From the IMG/VR virus record IMGVR_UViG_3300005613_003354, positions 1 to 39,834 of that record: a DNA stretch of 39,834 bases, one strand, 5' to 3'. The stretch comes from a virus. Below the pieces are notes generated by a model. The model searched no databases and was not told where the DNA came from. It saw only the letters and a list, made by a program, of their open reading frames with translations. This document shows, in pieces, positions 22,431-34,200 of this stretch. The position numbers were made by a program, and so were the translations under genes. Numbering within the stretch: the first letter of the stretch is position 1; each line of letters opens with the position of its first letter.

Positions 22431-23069
22431 ATGCCTTCAAAAATAAACATTTATAATTCTGCACTTTATGCTCTCGGTTCTAACGCTGTTGCATCTGAGA
22501 CTGAGAGATCCAGAGAGGCTAATCTCTGTAATCATTTTTATGAAATTGCAAGAAAGAAAACGCTTTCAGCTTTCCCCTGGTCATTTGCTGTGACTGTATC
22601 TGAGGAGTTGGCTGAGAATACAGATATAGAAGATGAAGTGTGGGCGCGTGCTTATGCTTTGCCTTCAGACTTTTTAAGAGTGCTCGGAGCCAGAATCAGC
22701 ATAGATTCTAATTCAATATTGGCTTCTTTAGCACCTTATACTAATCAAGATTACTACAATGTAGGGGTGGACCCAATATTCTTTGAGGTCAGAGAAGGGT
22801 ATCTTTACACTAATTATGAAGATGTTAAAATTAAATATATCAAGAATGTAACAGATCCTGCTTTGTTTACTGAGTCTTTTGCTTTAGCTTTGTCTCAGAA
22901 GCTGGCAGCTTTGATGGCTATGGCGCTCACAGGAAAGCAGCAGAAATGGCAGGCCATGGAGCAAGCTCATGCTTTAAGCATATCAGAGGCTAAAGCACAA
23001 GATTCTAAGCAGGGCAAAAAGAGATTGAGTTCAGGATACACTTATATCAATTCAAGGCGTGTTCTATGA
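22431..23069 (+). CDS. Tail tubular protein A-like (adaptor)
   Basis: 212 residues. NIYNSALYALGSNAVAS, then EANLCNHFYEIARKKTLSAFPWSFA is the classic gp11-like pattern 'IyNsAL..lG......e.......c...y...r...L...pW.fA'. WARAYALPSDFLRV and the ALSQKLAALMAMALTG helix follow. Twelve copies form the ring between portal and nozzle. Its TGA overlaps the nozzle ATG (ATGA). Confidence 0.88.
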   Translation: MPSKINIYNSALYALGSNAVASETERSREANLCNHFYEIARKKTLSAFPWSFAVTVSEELAENTDIEDEVWARAYALPSDFLRVLGARISIDSNSILASLAPYTNQDYYNVGVDPIFFEVREGYLYTNYEDVKIKYIKNVTDPALFTESFALALSQKLAALMAMALTGKQQKWQAMEQAHALSISEAKAQDSKQGKKRLSSGYTYINSRRVL

Positions 23070-25627
23070 ACATAGATACCATTCAAACTTCTTTTGGTGG
23101 TGGTGAGCTGGCTCCTGCTTTGGCATCTAGAATAGATCTTTCTAAATATTATGTGGGAGCTTCTTTAATAAAGAATTTTATTGTTAGAACTTATGGCGGA
23201 GTTGAGAACAGACCAGGAACTGGGTATATTGAAAGCGGATTTGCTGACAGTAGATTAATACCTTTCCAGTTTAGTGTTACTCAGGCTTACGCTTTAGAAT
23301 TTTCCGACGGTCTTATGCGAGTTTTTAAAGACAAAGGGCTGGTCCTCAGACCCTTAGTTAAGTCTGGCTTTTATAAATGGACAGCCACAGCCACACCTGG
23401 CGAATACTATGTAGAACTCGCAGCCGGAGGGGATCCCAGCCTTGTGGAGCCTTCTGTTGTATATGAAGATGATTCAGAAATGACAAAAGGAACACTTGGC
23501 TCTTTAGCAGAGGGTGAGTGGGATTGGGGTGACGGTGGTGGCGGCTTTAATACTGTTGTTTTGAAGATTGTGGGCAGTGTTGATCCTGACACTAAAGCGG
23601 ATTTCTATATAGAAACTCCTTCGTTAATCTCAAGCCCTTACGCCTCTTCAGATGATTTAAATAAAATCAGATTTACGCAGGATGCAGATACTTTATATAT
23701 GGCTCATCCAGAATATGCACTTAGGACTTTAACCAGAACAGAACATTGGGATTGGACTTTTACTACTTCTACTTTTGTACCTTCTGCCACTGCTCCTACA
23801 GGACTAGCAGGGACAGTTAACAAGGTGTTAGTAGCTTCCCACACAGCCGACTATGATTACTCCGTGTCTGCTGTTGTAAACGGAGAAGAGTCTTTACCTT
23901 GTGCTGCTGTGACTGTTACAGTAAACAGACCTTGGCAGAAGGGTGACACCGTGAGCCTGACTTGGAATGCAGTATCTGGAGTCGATTATTACAGAGTGTA
24001 TAAGTCTACCAGAGGTTACTTTGGTTGGATAGGTGATGCAGAAGAGGAAGCATTTACTGACGATTACATAGATGAGAACTCAGGAGATGGTCCTCAAACT
24101 TCTGTAAATCCTTTTGTGGGTGCAGACGATTATCCTGGAGCTGTTGCAATCTTTCAGCAGAGACTATTGTTAGGCAGAACTAACAATCAGCCTCAAACAG
24201 TATGGGGTTCACAAACAGGAATTTATAATAACCTTGGAACTTCAAGACCTTTAAAAGATTCTGATGGACTTGAAGTCACTATAGCTTCAAAGCAGGTTAA
24301 TGAAATAAAGCACATTGTTCCTTTAGAACAGGCTCTGATCTTTACTTCAGGAGCTGAATGGCTCATGACAAATGGAGGAAACTCAGAGGCTTTAACCCCT
24401 ACTTCTGTGTCTTTCAAAAGGCAAAGTGAATGGGGCTGCTCAGATGTAGAGCCTATAACAGTTGGCAGATCTGTACTGTTTATTCAAAGAGGTGGTCAAA
24501 AGATTAGAGATCTGTTATACCAACTCGAAGCAGATGGATATGCAGGTAATGATTTGACTGTATTGGCAGGCCATTTATTTAATAACCATCAAATTGTAGA
24601 TTGGGCTTATCAGCAGAACCCTTATGATGTTTTGTGGTGTGTTCGAGATGATGGAGTGTTATTAGGTTTGACATATCTAAGAGAACAGTCAGTATGGGCT
24701 TGGCATCAGCATGAGACAGATGGGGAAGTTGAAAGTATTTGTGTTGTTCCCGGAAGCAATACAGCTCTTGATGATTTATATTTAGTGGTTAAGAGAAACA
24801 TTAACGGCTCAGATGTAAGATATGTTGAATACTTAAGTGAAAGGCTCCCAGACGATGAAATAAGAGATGCAATTTTTATGGATTCTAGTTTATCTTATGA
24901 TAATCCTGTAGCTATTTCTGGAGCTACTCAAGCAGATCCTGTTGTAATAACAGCAACAGATCATGGTTTAGTTGATGATGATATTGTGGCTATTTCTGAT
25001 GTATTAGGCATGACTGATATTAATGACAATTTATATAAAGTAGCTAATGCTACTGCTAACACTTTTGAATTAACTAATAGATTGACAGGATCAGATATAG
25101 ATGGAACAGCTTTCGATGCTTACACATCAGGAGGATATGCAAGAAAGTGTATAACTTCTGTGTCAGGTCTTTCTCATCTTGAAGGTGAAGAAGTAGCCAT
25201 TCTTGCTGATGGTAATGTAATCAAAGGACAAACTGTTACTTCTGGGTCTGTTAATTTGGGCATCCCTGCGGGAAGGGTCCATGTTGGTCTCGGTTATGAT
25301 TGCGATGTACAGACTTTGAGCTGGAATGTAAACTCTGGGGCTGAGACTGTTCAGAATAAAAAGAAAGCTATACATGAAGTGGCTATTAAGTTTGAAAAGT
25401 CCAGAGCTCTATATGTTGGCACAGAAGAAGATGATCTGGAAGAAATTAAATTCAGAGAGTATGAAGACTATACAGCTCCTATTGCTCTTTATACAGGAGA
25501 AAAAGAAAAAGCAATACCTTCTGCATGGGAAGAAGAGGGTAAGCTGTATATGAGAGTGCCAGCAGATGAACCCGTACCTTGTGCTATACTGGCTGTAATA
25601 CCTTCTGTGGAGGTTGGAGATGTTTGA
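23066..25627 (+). CDS. Tail tubular protein B-like nozzle protein
   Basis: 853 residues. The start IQTSFGGGELAPALASRIDLSKYY and VENRPGTGYI are nozzle signatures. The middle has a fibronectin-III-like insertion (about 252-340, VSLTWNAVSGVDYYRVYKS) and WGSQTGIYNNL, then ERQ-like KRQSEWGCSDVEPITVGRSVLFIQRGG. At about 611-690 sits an E1-FCCH-like repeat (PVVITATDHGLVDDDIVAISD ... NTFELTNR). The protein seals the tail end and holds the tailspikes. It overlaps the following gene by 8 bases. Confidence 0.9.
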   Translation: MNIDTIQTSFGGGELAPALASRIDLSKYYVGASLIKNFIVRTYGGVENRPGTGYIESGFADSRLIPFQFSVTQAYALEFSDGLMRVFKDKGLVLRPLVKSGFYKWTATATPGEYYVELAAGGDPSLVEPSVVYEDDSEMTKGTLGSLAEGEWDWGDGGGGFNTVVLKIVGSVDPDTKADFYIETPSLISSPYASSDDLNKIRFTQDADTLYMAHPEYALRTLTRTEHWDWTFTTSTFVPSATAPTGLAGTVNKVLVASHTADYDYSVSAVVNGEESLPCAAVTVTVNRPWQKGDTVSLTWNAVSGVDYYRVYKSTRGYFGWIGDAEEEAFTDDYIDENSGDGPQTSVNPFVGADDYPGAVAIFQQRLLLGRTNNQPQTVWGSQTGIYNNLGTSRPLKDSDGLEVTIASKQVNEIKHIVPLEQALIFTSGAEWLMTNGGNSEALTPTSVSFKRQSEWGCSDVEPITVGRSVLFIQRGGQKIRDLLYQLEADGYAGNDLTVLAGHLFNNHQIVDWAYQQNPYDVLWCVRDDGVLLGLTYLREQSVWAWHQHETDGEVESICVVPGSNTALDDLYLVVKRNINGSDVRYVEYLSERLPDDEIRDAIFMDSSLSYDNPVAISGATQADPVVITATDHGLVDDDIVAISDVLGMTDINDNLYKVANATANTFELTNRLTGSDIDGTAFDAYTSGGYARKCITSVSGLSHLEGEEVAILADGNVIKGQTVTSGSVNLGIPAGRVHVGLGYDCDVQTLSWNVNSGAETVQNKKKAIHEVAIKFEKSRALYVGTEEDDLEEIKFREYEDYTAPIALYTGEKEKAIPSAWEEEGKLYMRVPADEPVPCAILAVIPSVEVGDV

Positions 25628-26129
25628 AGTTAAACAGGCAGAATTGTGGCATGCAGAAGAAATAGCAGGCCGATTAAGGCAAGCAGATAAAGATGAAGTA
25701 TGGGCCTCGCACCATTACAAACCTTATGAAGCTATTGTGATATCTTTTGAAATGTCTCTTTTTAATCATAAAAGGAATAAACACTTTTGTTGGACCATGT
25801 TTTGGAAAGGCAAACCAGAAGCAATATTTGGCTTATGTTGTGGTTGCATGCTTACTGGTATTTATGTACCATGGTTATTAGGTACGGATAAAATAGATGA
25901 ATTTAAAAAATCATTTTTGCAGGCATCAAAAAGATATGTAGATATAATGCTTAATGATAATGGAGAATACTTAGTAGGGTATGTGGATGCTCGTAATACT
26001 AAAAGTATAAAATGGCTGAAGCATATAGGCTTTGAAGTGCAGGATAATGCTAAACCTTATGGTAAAGATAAGTTACCCTTCCACTTCTTCAGCTACCCTA
26101 GGTTTAAGGGGGATGTGAAATGTGTATAG
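25620..26129 (+). CDS. Internal virion protein, gp13-like (GNAT-fold, DUF2833-type)
   Basis: 169 residues; ATG 25620 follows GGAGG, and TTG 25614 is less well placed. VKQAELWHAEEIAGRLRQADKDEVW and DARNTKSIKWLKHIGFEVQ show the GNAT-like fold of the T7 gp13 family. WASHHYKPYEAIVIS lies between. In T7, gp13 is needed for assembly of the internal core but is not a known acetyltransferase. Its place ahead of gp14-like and gp15-like genes matches T7. It overlaps the next gene by 10 bases. Confidence 0.8.
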   Translation: MFEVKQAELWHAEEIAGRLRQADKDEVWASHHYKPYEAIVISFEMSLFNHKRNKHFCWTMFWKGKPEAIFGLCCGCMLTGIYVPWLLGTDKIDEFKKSFLQASKRYVDIMLNDNGEYLVGYVDARNTKSIKWLKHIGFEVQDNAKPYGKDKLPFHFFSYPRFKGDVKCV

Positions 26130-26638
26130 GAATGATTGCAGCAGGGGCTGCTGGAGGCTCTTCAGCCGTGATAGCAGGCATGGCTCTTAAAACCCTTGGG
26201 GGATTAGCAGAGGCAACAGCGGCAAGACAGCAAGCAGAATATCAGGCATCTGTTGCTGAAAACAATGCAAACTTAATGATTCAGCAGGCACAAGATGCCA
26301 GAGAAAGAGGAAAGCAACAGAAAACAGAATTACAGAAAAGAATGGCTAAACTCAGGGGAACTGGGCAGACTCAATATGCCGCGGGTAATGTTAGACTTGG
26401 CTCTGGCAGCCCATTAGATTGGGAAATTGATATCTCAGAAGCTGAAGCTATTGATATTAATACTATTGATACAAATACAGCTAGAGAGATTTGGGGTTTC
26501 GAGAATCAGGCAGCCAATTTTAAAAACAAAGCTTCTGCTCTGCGCAGTAGTGGGAAGGCTGCTTTTAAAAGGGGTGTTATTAAAACAGGAACATCATTGT
26601 TATCTGATGCAGGACAATTCGGAACAGATTTTGGATAG
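26120..26638 (+). CDS. Internal virion protein, gp14-like
   Basis: 172 residues. A glycine/alanine-rich hydrophobic start (MCIGMIAAGAAGGSSAVIAGMALKT) is followed by coiled helix with many Gln and Ala, and QYAAGNVRLGSGSPLDWEID, the conserved 'a..GV...GSp..v..d' block of gp14-like proteins. In T7 this ejected protein forms the outer-membrane pore for DNA entry. The 10-base overlap with the gp13-like gene indicates coupled translation. Confidence 0.82.
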   Translation: MCIGMIAAGAAGGSSAVIAGMALKTLGGLAEATAARQQAEYQASVAENNANLMIQQAQDARERGKQQKTELQKRMAKLRGTGQTQYAAGNVRLGSGSPLDWEIDISEAEAIDINTIDTNTAREIWGFENQAANFKNKASALRSSGKAAFKRGVIKTGTSLLSDAGQFGTDFG

Positions 26639-26647
26639 GGGGAACTT

Positions 26648-28234
26648 ATGAAAATACCAGATTATAACCCTCAGGTGTCAATGAAAGGTCTCCCTAATGT
26701 GCAACAGCAGGCTTTCAACCAGTCCAGCGCAGCGCCTGCTGCTCTTAATTTAATTGGTGAAAGTCTAATTGAATACCAAAAAAGAGTAGACACTATAGCT
26801 GTTAAGGATGGGTACTTAAAAGCACAGGAACAAATGAGAACGTTATTCAGAGATCCTGAAACAGGTTTACTTAATACTAAAGGCGCAAATGCTCTGGGAA
26901 CTACTAAAAAAGCACAGAACGAGCTTGAAAAGATCAAAGCGGATGCTATGGCAGGAATGAACCCCTCTCAGAAAGCCAAGTTTGAATTGGCTTGGAGAGA
27001 GGTGGCTAATCAACAGATGCAATCAATTGCTGTGCATGAGAGTCGTCAGTTCTCTGCATATGAGAACAACCAGGACCAGGCCCTAATTGAAAATGCTTTG
27101 GCAGATGCTCTTGATAGTTTTAATATTGATGATATGAGAGACTCTTCAGTTGCAAGAGCTAAAAGCCATGTTGAATCAATGGCTAAACGTAATGGATGGT
27201 CTCCCGAACGAACAGCGAACTATATACGCAAAATAGAAGATAGTGTACACAAAGATGTGCTAAATAAATACATATCTGCTAAGAATACCGACGCTGCTAA
27301 AGCTTATTTGAAAAAATATGATGTTCCTGCTGACATAAAAGCAGGAATTAAAGACAAATTAGAATTTCAGGATACTGTTAAAAAAGCTCAGGTTGAAGTG
27401 GATAACTTGATTGCTAAACACAAACTCAATGAGGGTGCTGCTCTACAAGAAGCAAGATCCTCTTTTGAGGGAGAAGAAAGAGACCAGATAGTCAGAAGGC
27501 TACAAGCCAGATATGCAGATGAGCGAAGAGTTCAGCAACAAAATGAACAAGCAATATATGACAATTTAACAGCCAGCATATTGGACAAGTCACAGACCCG
27601 AGAAGAAGCTGAAGAAATGGCTAATGTTACGAATAGGGGGTTGAGACAGAAGCTCATGAAAATAGTTGACGCTAAATACAGTGACAAGAAATCCGAAGCC
27701 TTTTATGTATTGGCTTCTCAAAATATTATGAGATCTATAGATGAAGGAAGATACAATACTTCTGATGCTGTTATTCAAGATGCTGCTACTTTAGGACTAG
27801 AAAAAGATCAGATCAATGCTGTAGTTAAATATTTTAATGAGGGTGGAATAGAAGGCCAAGTTAAGTTTAGTCAGGTGAACGGGTACGTTAAAGAATTGAC
27901 TGATGGTAGCAAAAGTATGAAAGATTACCCTGAACTATTGGACAGAGTTAAAGAGAGATTGGCACCAGGTGAAAAGGTGACAGATACCAAGATTTTTGAT
28001 ATAGTAAAAACAATGCTCATGGAAGTTGAGATTATTAAGAATTGGTGGCCTGATCCTGATATGACACTGTATGAAGCTATAGATAAAGGATATGCCCCAG
28101 ATGCAATATCAGTTAAGCTGAATACTGAGCAGAAAAACATGATAAGGGAAGTTTTAACCCTTAAGGGTATCAAGCCCACAGATGCTGCAATACGCAAGTA
28201 TTACAGTGTTAATTACTTGGGAGTTACAGAATGA
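26648..28234 (+). CDS. Internal virion protein, gp15-like
   Basis: 528 residues, mostly alpha-helical. Start MKIPDYNPQVSMKGLPNVQQQAF, then FRDPETGLLNTKGANALGT, a block shared by gp15-like ejected core proteins ('d.eTGfl..rG..A'). Long helical hairpins and YADERRVQQQNEQA follow. In T7, gp15 and gp16 build the periplasmic tunnel. Its TGA overlaps the ATG of the giant gene (ATGA), so the two are made together. Confidence 0.8.
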   Translation: MKIPDYNPQVSMKGLPNVQQQAFNQSSAAPAALNLIGESLIEYQKRVDTIAVKDGYLKAQEQMRTLFRDPETGLLNTKGANALGTTKKAQNELEKIKADAMAGMNPSQKAKFELAWREVANQQMQSIAVHESRQFSAYENNQDQALIENALADALDSFNIDDMRDSSVARAKSHVESMAKRNGWSPERTANYIRKIEDSVHKDVLNKYISAKNTDAAKAYLKKYDVPADIKAGIKDKLEFQDTVKKAQVEVDNLIAKHKLNEGAALQEARSSFEGEERDQIVRRLQARYADERRVQQQNEQAIYDNLTASILDKSQTREEAEEMANVTNRGLRQKLMKIVDAKYSDKKSEAFYVLASQNIMRSIDEGRYNTSDAVIQDAATLGLEKDQINAVVKYFNEGGIEGQVKFSQVNGYVKELTDGSKSMKDYPELLDRVKERLAPGEKVTDTKIFDIVKTMLMEVEIIKNWWPDPDMTLYEAIDKGYAPDAISVKLNTEQKNMIREVLTLKGIKPTDAAIRKYYSVNYLGVTE

Positions 28235-31200
28235 ATAAAGATATGCTACAAGATCCAGTAACAGCAATTAGCTTGGCGAGAGGAACGTCGCCTGATAGAG
28301 AAGCACTTATATATGAAGCCAGTCAACAGACTGGTTTTTCTACTTCTCTCTTAAAAGAAATGGACCCAAATCAGATTAAAATGATTCAAGCAGGAAACCC
28401 TCTACAGAAATTGGCTCCTGATTCTGCTTTGCGTAAGTATTATGCAGATCCTCAAAGTGCATCTATATCTTTCGATGATGCTGTTAAATTGAGTGCTTTA
28501 GAACAGAAGATTAAATCATATAAGAAACCTGTTGATAAGGATGGAGAGATATTGGAAGCTCTGAAGTCTATTAAGAGAGGATTTGGCAAAGGGCAAGCCG
28601 TTGATGATTTAGGGCATTTATATCACAAGAAATACAATTTAAAAGAAAAAATAGATGAAGAGCAACTTGCTAAACTTGAAGCAGAATTAGAGGCAGCTGA
28701 ACTTGCAGGAGCTGATGAGTTCTTAGATTATGGCTTGGAAGGTGCGAGTGAAATTGTTGGGCAAATGTATGAGCTTGCTAAGGGTGGATGGAAAGAAACC
28801 CTTGCAGGGGGAGCAGGCGCTGCCGTTGTTGGTTCCGCTTTTGGTCCGGCGGGTGCTTTGTCATTTTTCGGGGGCGGTGCGCTTGCAGGTTTTACAACTG
28901 CATCAGCTAAAAATGCTTTCATGATAGAAGCGGGGCATATGGCTCAGGAACTAGAGCAGATGTTTCCCAGTTCTCCAACTCCAGTAGGTGTTGAGTTTCA
29001 GGACATAGATGCTGATGTTAAAAAAGGAACTGTTTTTCCTTCTGACAATACCATAGAACCGTTAGACGAAGACACAAAAAGAAATATAGCTTTTACAGTA
29101 GGCGCTGTGAATGCAGGCCTTGAGCTTGCGGGTATTGGTGCTCTTACAAAGTTGGCAAGACTAGCGGGCGGTAAGTTCGTTGGAAAAAAAGCCATAAGAG
29201 CTGCAACAACTAAAGCACTTAAAAATCAGGTTGTAAGAAAACAAATAGTTGAATTAGCTAAAGCTTATGGCCAGGGTGTTGCGGGTGAGACTGTTACAGA
29301 GATGATGCAAGAGGTTGTTAACATATTGGGTGCTGCATGGGCAGAGGATCCAGATCTTAAGAACTTAGCAGAAGCAGTAACTAAAGAAGCCAACATAAAA
29401 AGAACTTTAGAAGTTGGTAAGAAAGTTTTTACAGGTACTGCTTTCGTAGGGGCTCCTGGTGCGGGGATTGGTACATACAGAACTTACAGCCAATTCCAAA
29501 ATGCTGAGAACTATAAGTCAGAATTTAAAGAAGTTAAAAAAGCACTGGAGCAGACAGAAACTTTTAAGAGAAGTCCTGAGAAAGCTAAAGAAGCATTGGC
29601 TGCCATGGGCATGAAAGATACAGTTATATTAGATGGACAATATGCTCTTGAGCTTTTCCAGGAAAATCCAGAGATTGCTGAAGCTCTTGGCATCGACAAA
29701 GAAGGAATGGAGCGGATCAAAAAGTCTGTGGATAATGGCGGAGATGTAGAAGTAAGTGGAATCGAACTTATGACTAAGCTTGATGAAACAGGCGTTGAAA
29801 AAATATCTGATGTAATTAAGCAAACACCTGACAGTCTGACATCTAAAGATCTTAAGAATTTAGATTTAAAAGAAGAGCTGGAAAGCAATTTAGAAAAATA
29901 CTCTCAGCAATATGAGAGAGCTAATAATCTTGAAGATGAATTACAGAGATTAAGAACTGAACTGATTGGCACAAGAAAAGAGCAGATGACTAAAGAGCAA
30001 GCAGATCAGCATTTAAAATTGCTGAGGCCTATGGCTCATTATTTGGCTGATGAAACAGACATGAGTCCTGCTGACTTTGTGCGAAAACTCAGCATAGAAT
30101 ATACAAAGTTCGTGAGTTCCAATTCTGAGCAAAGAGGTTATATACAGACCGTTAGTGTGGCTACAGAATCAGATGAAAGTATCAAAGCCAGAACTAAGAC
30201 TTTGGACGAGAGAAAAACAGCACTTAAGAATAAAAGAGCTGCAATGAAGAAAATAAAAAATGATACAAGTGCTAAAGGCCAAACTAAGCTGTTCGAGGGT
30301 AAAGCATTTGAGAAGATAATGTTTCAACCGAACGAGCAGCGTTTTTCTAAACGTGACATAATTGAGCGTAAGGACGGCTCTACAGGTCAGCGATATGCTA
30401 TCGAGGAAGTAGGGGATAACGAGTTTGTCTTAAAGAAGAAAGTTACCACAGAAGAAAAAAACAAACCAACAGTACATGAAACATATAGATATTCTGAAGA
30501 TGGTTGGGTGGCAGATGATAAATGGGCGTATGAATCGAAAAAGTTTAATGTGTCTGAATTAGGCATTATGGAAGATATCGCAGCTGACGACATGAATAAA
30601 TTTCTTGGTCGTCAGGAATATAAGAATAGGGGTACGGAGAATTTAGTTAAAGATGCTGATGGTGTTATATATGATCAGTCTACTGGTAAGGCTGATATAG
30701 AAAGTGAGGCTTTTAAGACCTGGTTTGGTGATTCTAAGGTTGTTGATGAGAATGGTGCACCTCTTGTTGTTCTACATGGGACACTTGCGGATTTTGATGC
30801 TTTCGACCCAAACAAGGTAGGTGAAAAGGATAGTGGTTTTTTTGGGCAGGGTTTTTATTTCACTTCTCATAAGCACATAGCTGAAGGTTATGCAGGTAAG
30901 TTTACAGAAACTTCTCAGGTTGAAGGTAAAATAATGCCAGTATATTTAAGATTAGAAAACCCTTACTATTGGCCGGATGATAGGCAGGCAGCAATTTACC
31001 CTGAAGAAAGTGCTAAAATAACAGAAGAACTTAAGCAGCAGGGATATGATGGTGTAATCAAAAGCTATACCGATTCTTTTACTGGCAAAGTTTTTCCTTT
31101 TGGGGAGGTTGTAGCCTTCAATCCGAACCAAATAAAATCTGTATACAACAGAGGAACTTTCAGCACTCAGTCAGATAACATTTACTATCAAGATGGGACA

Positions 31201-34200
31201 GCAGATACAGACAGCCAAGCTTTTAAGAATTGGTTTGGTGAATCTAAGGTTGTTGATGAGAATGGTGCACCTCTTGTTGTTTATCATGGGACAGATCAAG
31301 AATTTGATACTTTTGATTTTGAAAAAGAAAGCGGTTTTAAAGACGGTGTTGTTTCTTCTGGTATATTTTTTACGGAAGATTATCAAATAGCAAAGCAGTA
31401 CGGAGAAAATGTAGTTGAAGTTTACCTTAAAATTGAAAAGCCCTTTATAGATATAACAGAAATTGATCCTGATAAAGGCATATCTTTAACTAAACAGAAA
31501 GAAAAAGACTTGGCATATGCTTTGACACATATAGTAGAAAAAGGATTATTACGAATAGGCAATGATGTATATATGAAAGTAGATAAAAATAACTTAGTTT
31601 ATGATCTGGAAGAAGATATATCAGGTAAAGATTTGTCTTGGATAAGGGCGGCATTAAGACCAAACGGTTTAATGTGGGAACTTTTTGATGATGCTGAATT
31701 TGTGGAAAGATTACAAATAGCGGGGTACGATGGTTCTATAGTAGATGAGGGGAATTATGACGAATATAGTTATGCTGTTATTAATGAACCAAACCAAATA
31801 AAATCTGTATACAACAGAGGAACTTTTGATCCGCAGAGCAACAATATATACTTTCAGACTGATAACACTTTGGATAGGATTAATGAGGTTCGAGAGCCAA
31901 GACTTTCAGTCCACCACAATCTATCTGCGGATAACTTAAGATTCGCTGATGATATGGGGGGTTTAGCAATGCCTTCTATAGCTGTTGTTAAAGAAGGGCA
32001 GACGGTTAAAGGATACGGGGATATAACTTTATTAGGAGATAAAAAATTAGCTGATCCCAAAAAGACAGATATCTATGACGCAGATGCCTATACGGTCAGG
32101 TTTCCTAAACCTGAATATAGCCCTGCTAAATCAAAAGATGTGCAGAAATTTATTGATTCTTTAAAGCCATACTTCAATAAATACGAGGGTGACGAAAGAA
32201 GTCTAGGTAATTTTTATTCTGATGCTCTTAGACAAAATCCAGATGTTTCAAATTTGCTTTTTGACATGGAAAGAAGTTTAGCAGCTGGAGCAAAGTTTTT
32301 GAAAGAAGAACATAACACAGAACTGGAATCGGTTTCAAGACCGTACAAAGCAGAAACACAAATAAGAGAATTTCCTGAAACAATAGAATATATGAAAAAT
32401 AATCTGAATGATCTAAGAGATGCTTCACCCGAAGAATTGATAGAAAAGCTTACTCCTGTTGTTACTAGGGATCTAGAAAATCTAAAGGGGACTGATTATT
32501 ATAGAGAAGCGGTCAAAGAAATGACCTTAAACGATGATGGCAAGATTGCTTTTTCTGTAGCTGATAGAATGAGAAGGGATATACCTAATCTTGATAGAAT
32601 AGAAATAGACTACTATGAAAATAGAGAAATAGTAAGGGAAGCATTAAGAGATAAAGAAGCCGAGTTCAGGCAGTGGTTGGAAAATCAGATACTACCTTTA
32701 TTTGGTGAGCCTTTTATAAGGATAGGTAACAAAAAACAAGAATATAATATAGAGAACATTTTAGCAAAAATGAGAAAAAGTAAAGGTGTCGCTAAAGAAA
32801 ACGCAATGACATTTGGCGAAGGAATCGCAAGAGCAGCAGCAGCCACAAGGTTTAAAAACTTTGAGCAGATGCGAGAGTCTGCTGAGAATATATTGACAGG
32901 CGAAGAGTTAGAAAAAGCAAGAGAAAAAGTTAAAGAAAAAACAAGTAAATATCGGGACGACATGTCTAAATATTACACCGGAAAAAATTGGCGAGGCGGT
33001 GTGGATATATTCTCCTCCTTTGACGATGCCACAAGAGCTTTGGCAAAGATGGCTAGTTCTAAGAATAAGACAGCAGCCAAGTTTAGAAGTATACTAAAGA
33101 AGCTCGGCTTTGAAAATGTTCCTGTCGATTTAATCGAGAAATACAAAGGATTAGCTCAAGAATTTATCGAAGCTCCTGTCCCATATTTCGAAGGCAAGCC
33201 GGATAGAATAGTCAGCCTTGATGAATTTAAAGTAGCTATCGTACCAGAAAACGTAGATCAGAAAACATTAGATATACTAAAAAAACATGATATTAAGGTA
33301 CGTAAAAGTAAGGAAGGGCAAAGAGAAGCTGCAATCCAGAAAGCTCAAAAAGAATTTAAGAGCGATATTTTATTCCAACAAGAGCGAGGAGCTGTAACAA
33401 TAGCACCTGAAACATATCTTGTAAGTCTTTTTGAAAATGCTGATCTTTCAACTATATTACATGAAACAGGGCATATATTCCTTGAAGAAATGACAAGGAT
33501 AGCATACTCCGACAAAGTATCTGACAAGTTTGTAAAAGACTATGAAACTATACTGGAATGGATGGGAGTGGATCCTACTCAGGATATACAAAGAATGCAC
33601 CATGAAAAGTTTGCAAAAGGTTTTGAAGCTTATCTCATGGAAGGTAAAGCACCTTCTGCAGAACTTAATAAACCTTTCAGCAGGTTCAAGAAATGGCTTA
33701 CTAATATCTATAGAAAAGCTACCACATTAGGAGTTACTCTAACAGACGATGTTAGAGGTGTATTCGATAGAGTATTAGCCACAGATATGCAGATTGAAGA
33801 AACTGCTATAGTGAATGAAATCGTGCAGAAGAATAAAGAAATGAGAGAAAAGCTTGATATTAAAAAAGAGGATGAGAATACTTTCACCAGGTTAATTGAG
33901 ACAGCTAAGAGTAATGCTAAAGAATATCTAGACAAGAAAAGAAATAAAGACAGACGTGAAAGAATTATACAATATACTAAAGAAGCTCAGCAGGAGATAC
34001 TTGAAGAACAGGTATACAGAGCCAGACAGGACTTAATTGATAATGGTGGTCTTAATACCGAACAGTTTGAACAATTGTATGGTAAGGCTACTGCTACTAA
34101 TATGAGAAGAAAGTATATGAAATTCCTGGACAAGGAAGGAAGACTCATAGAAGAAGTGTATGAAGATCTTGGCTATGCCTCTCCTGAAGAAATGGTTCTG

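Noticed and set aside
25620-26129. Active acetyltransferase
   Set aside because: It has a GNAT-like outline, but position and sequence fit the T7 gp13 core protein family, for which no acetylation is established.
28728-28924. Overlapping open frames on both strands within the giant gene
   Set aside because: They overlap a clearly conserved frame, are Pro/Ala- or Leu-rich in the manner of shadow translations, and have no ribosome sites.
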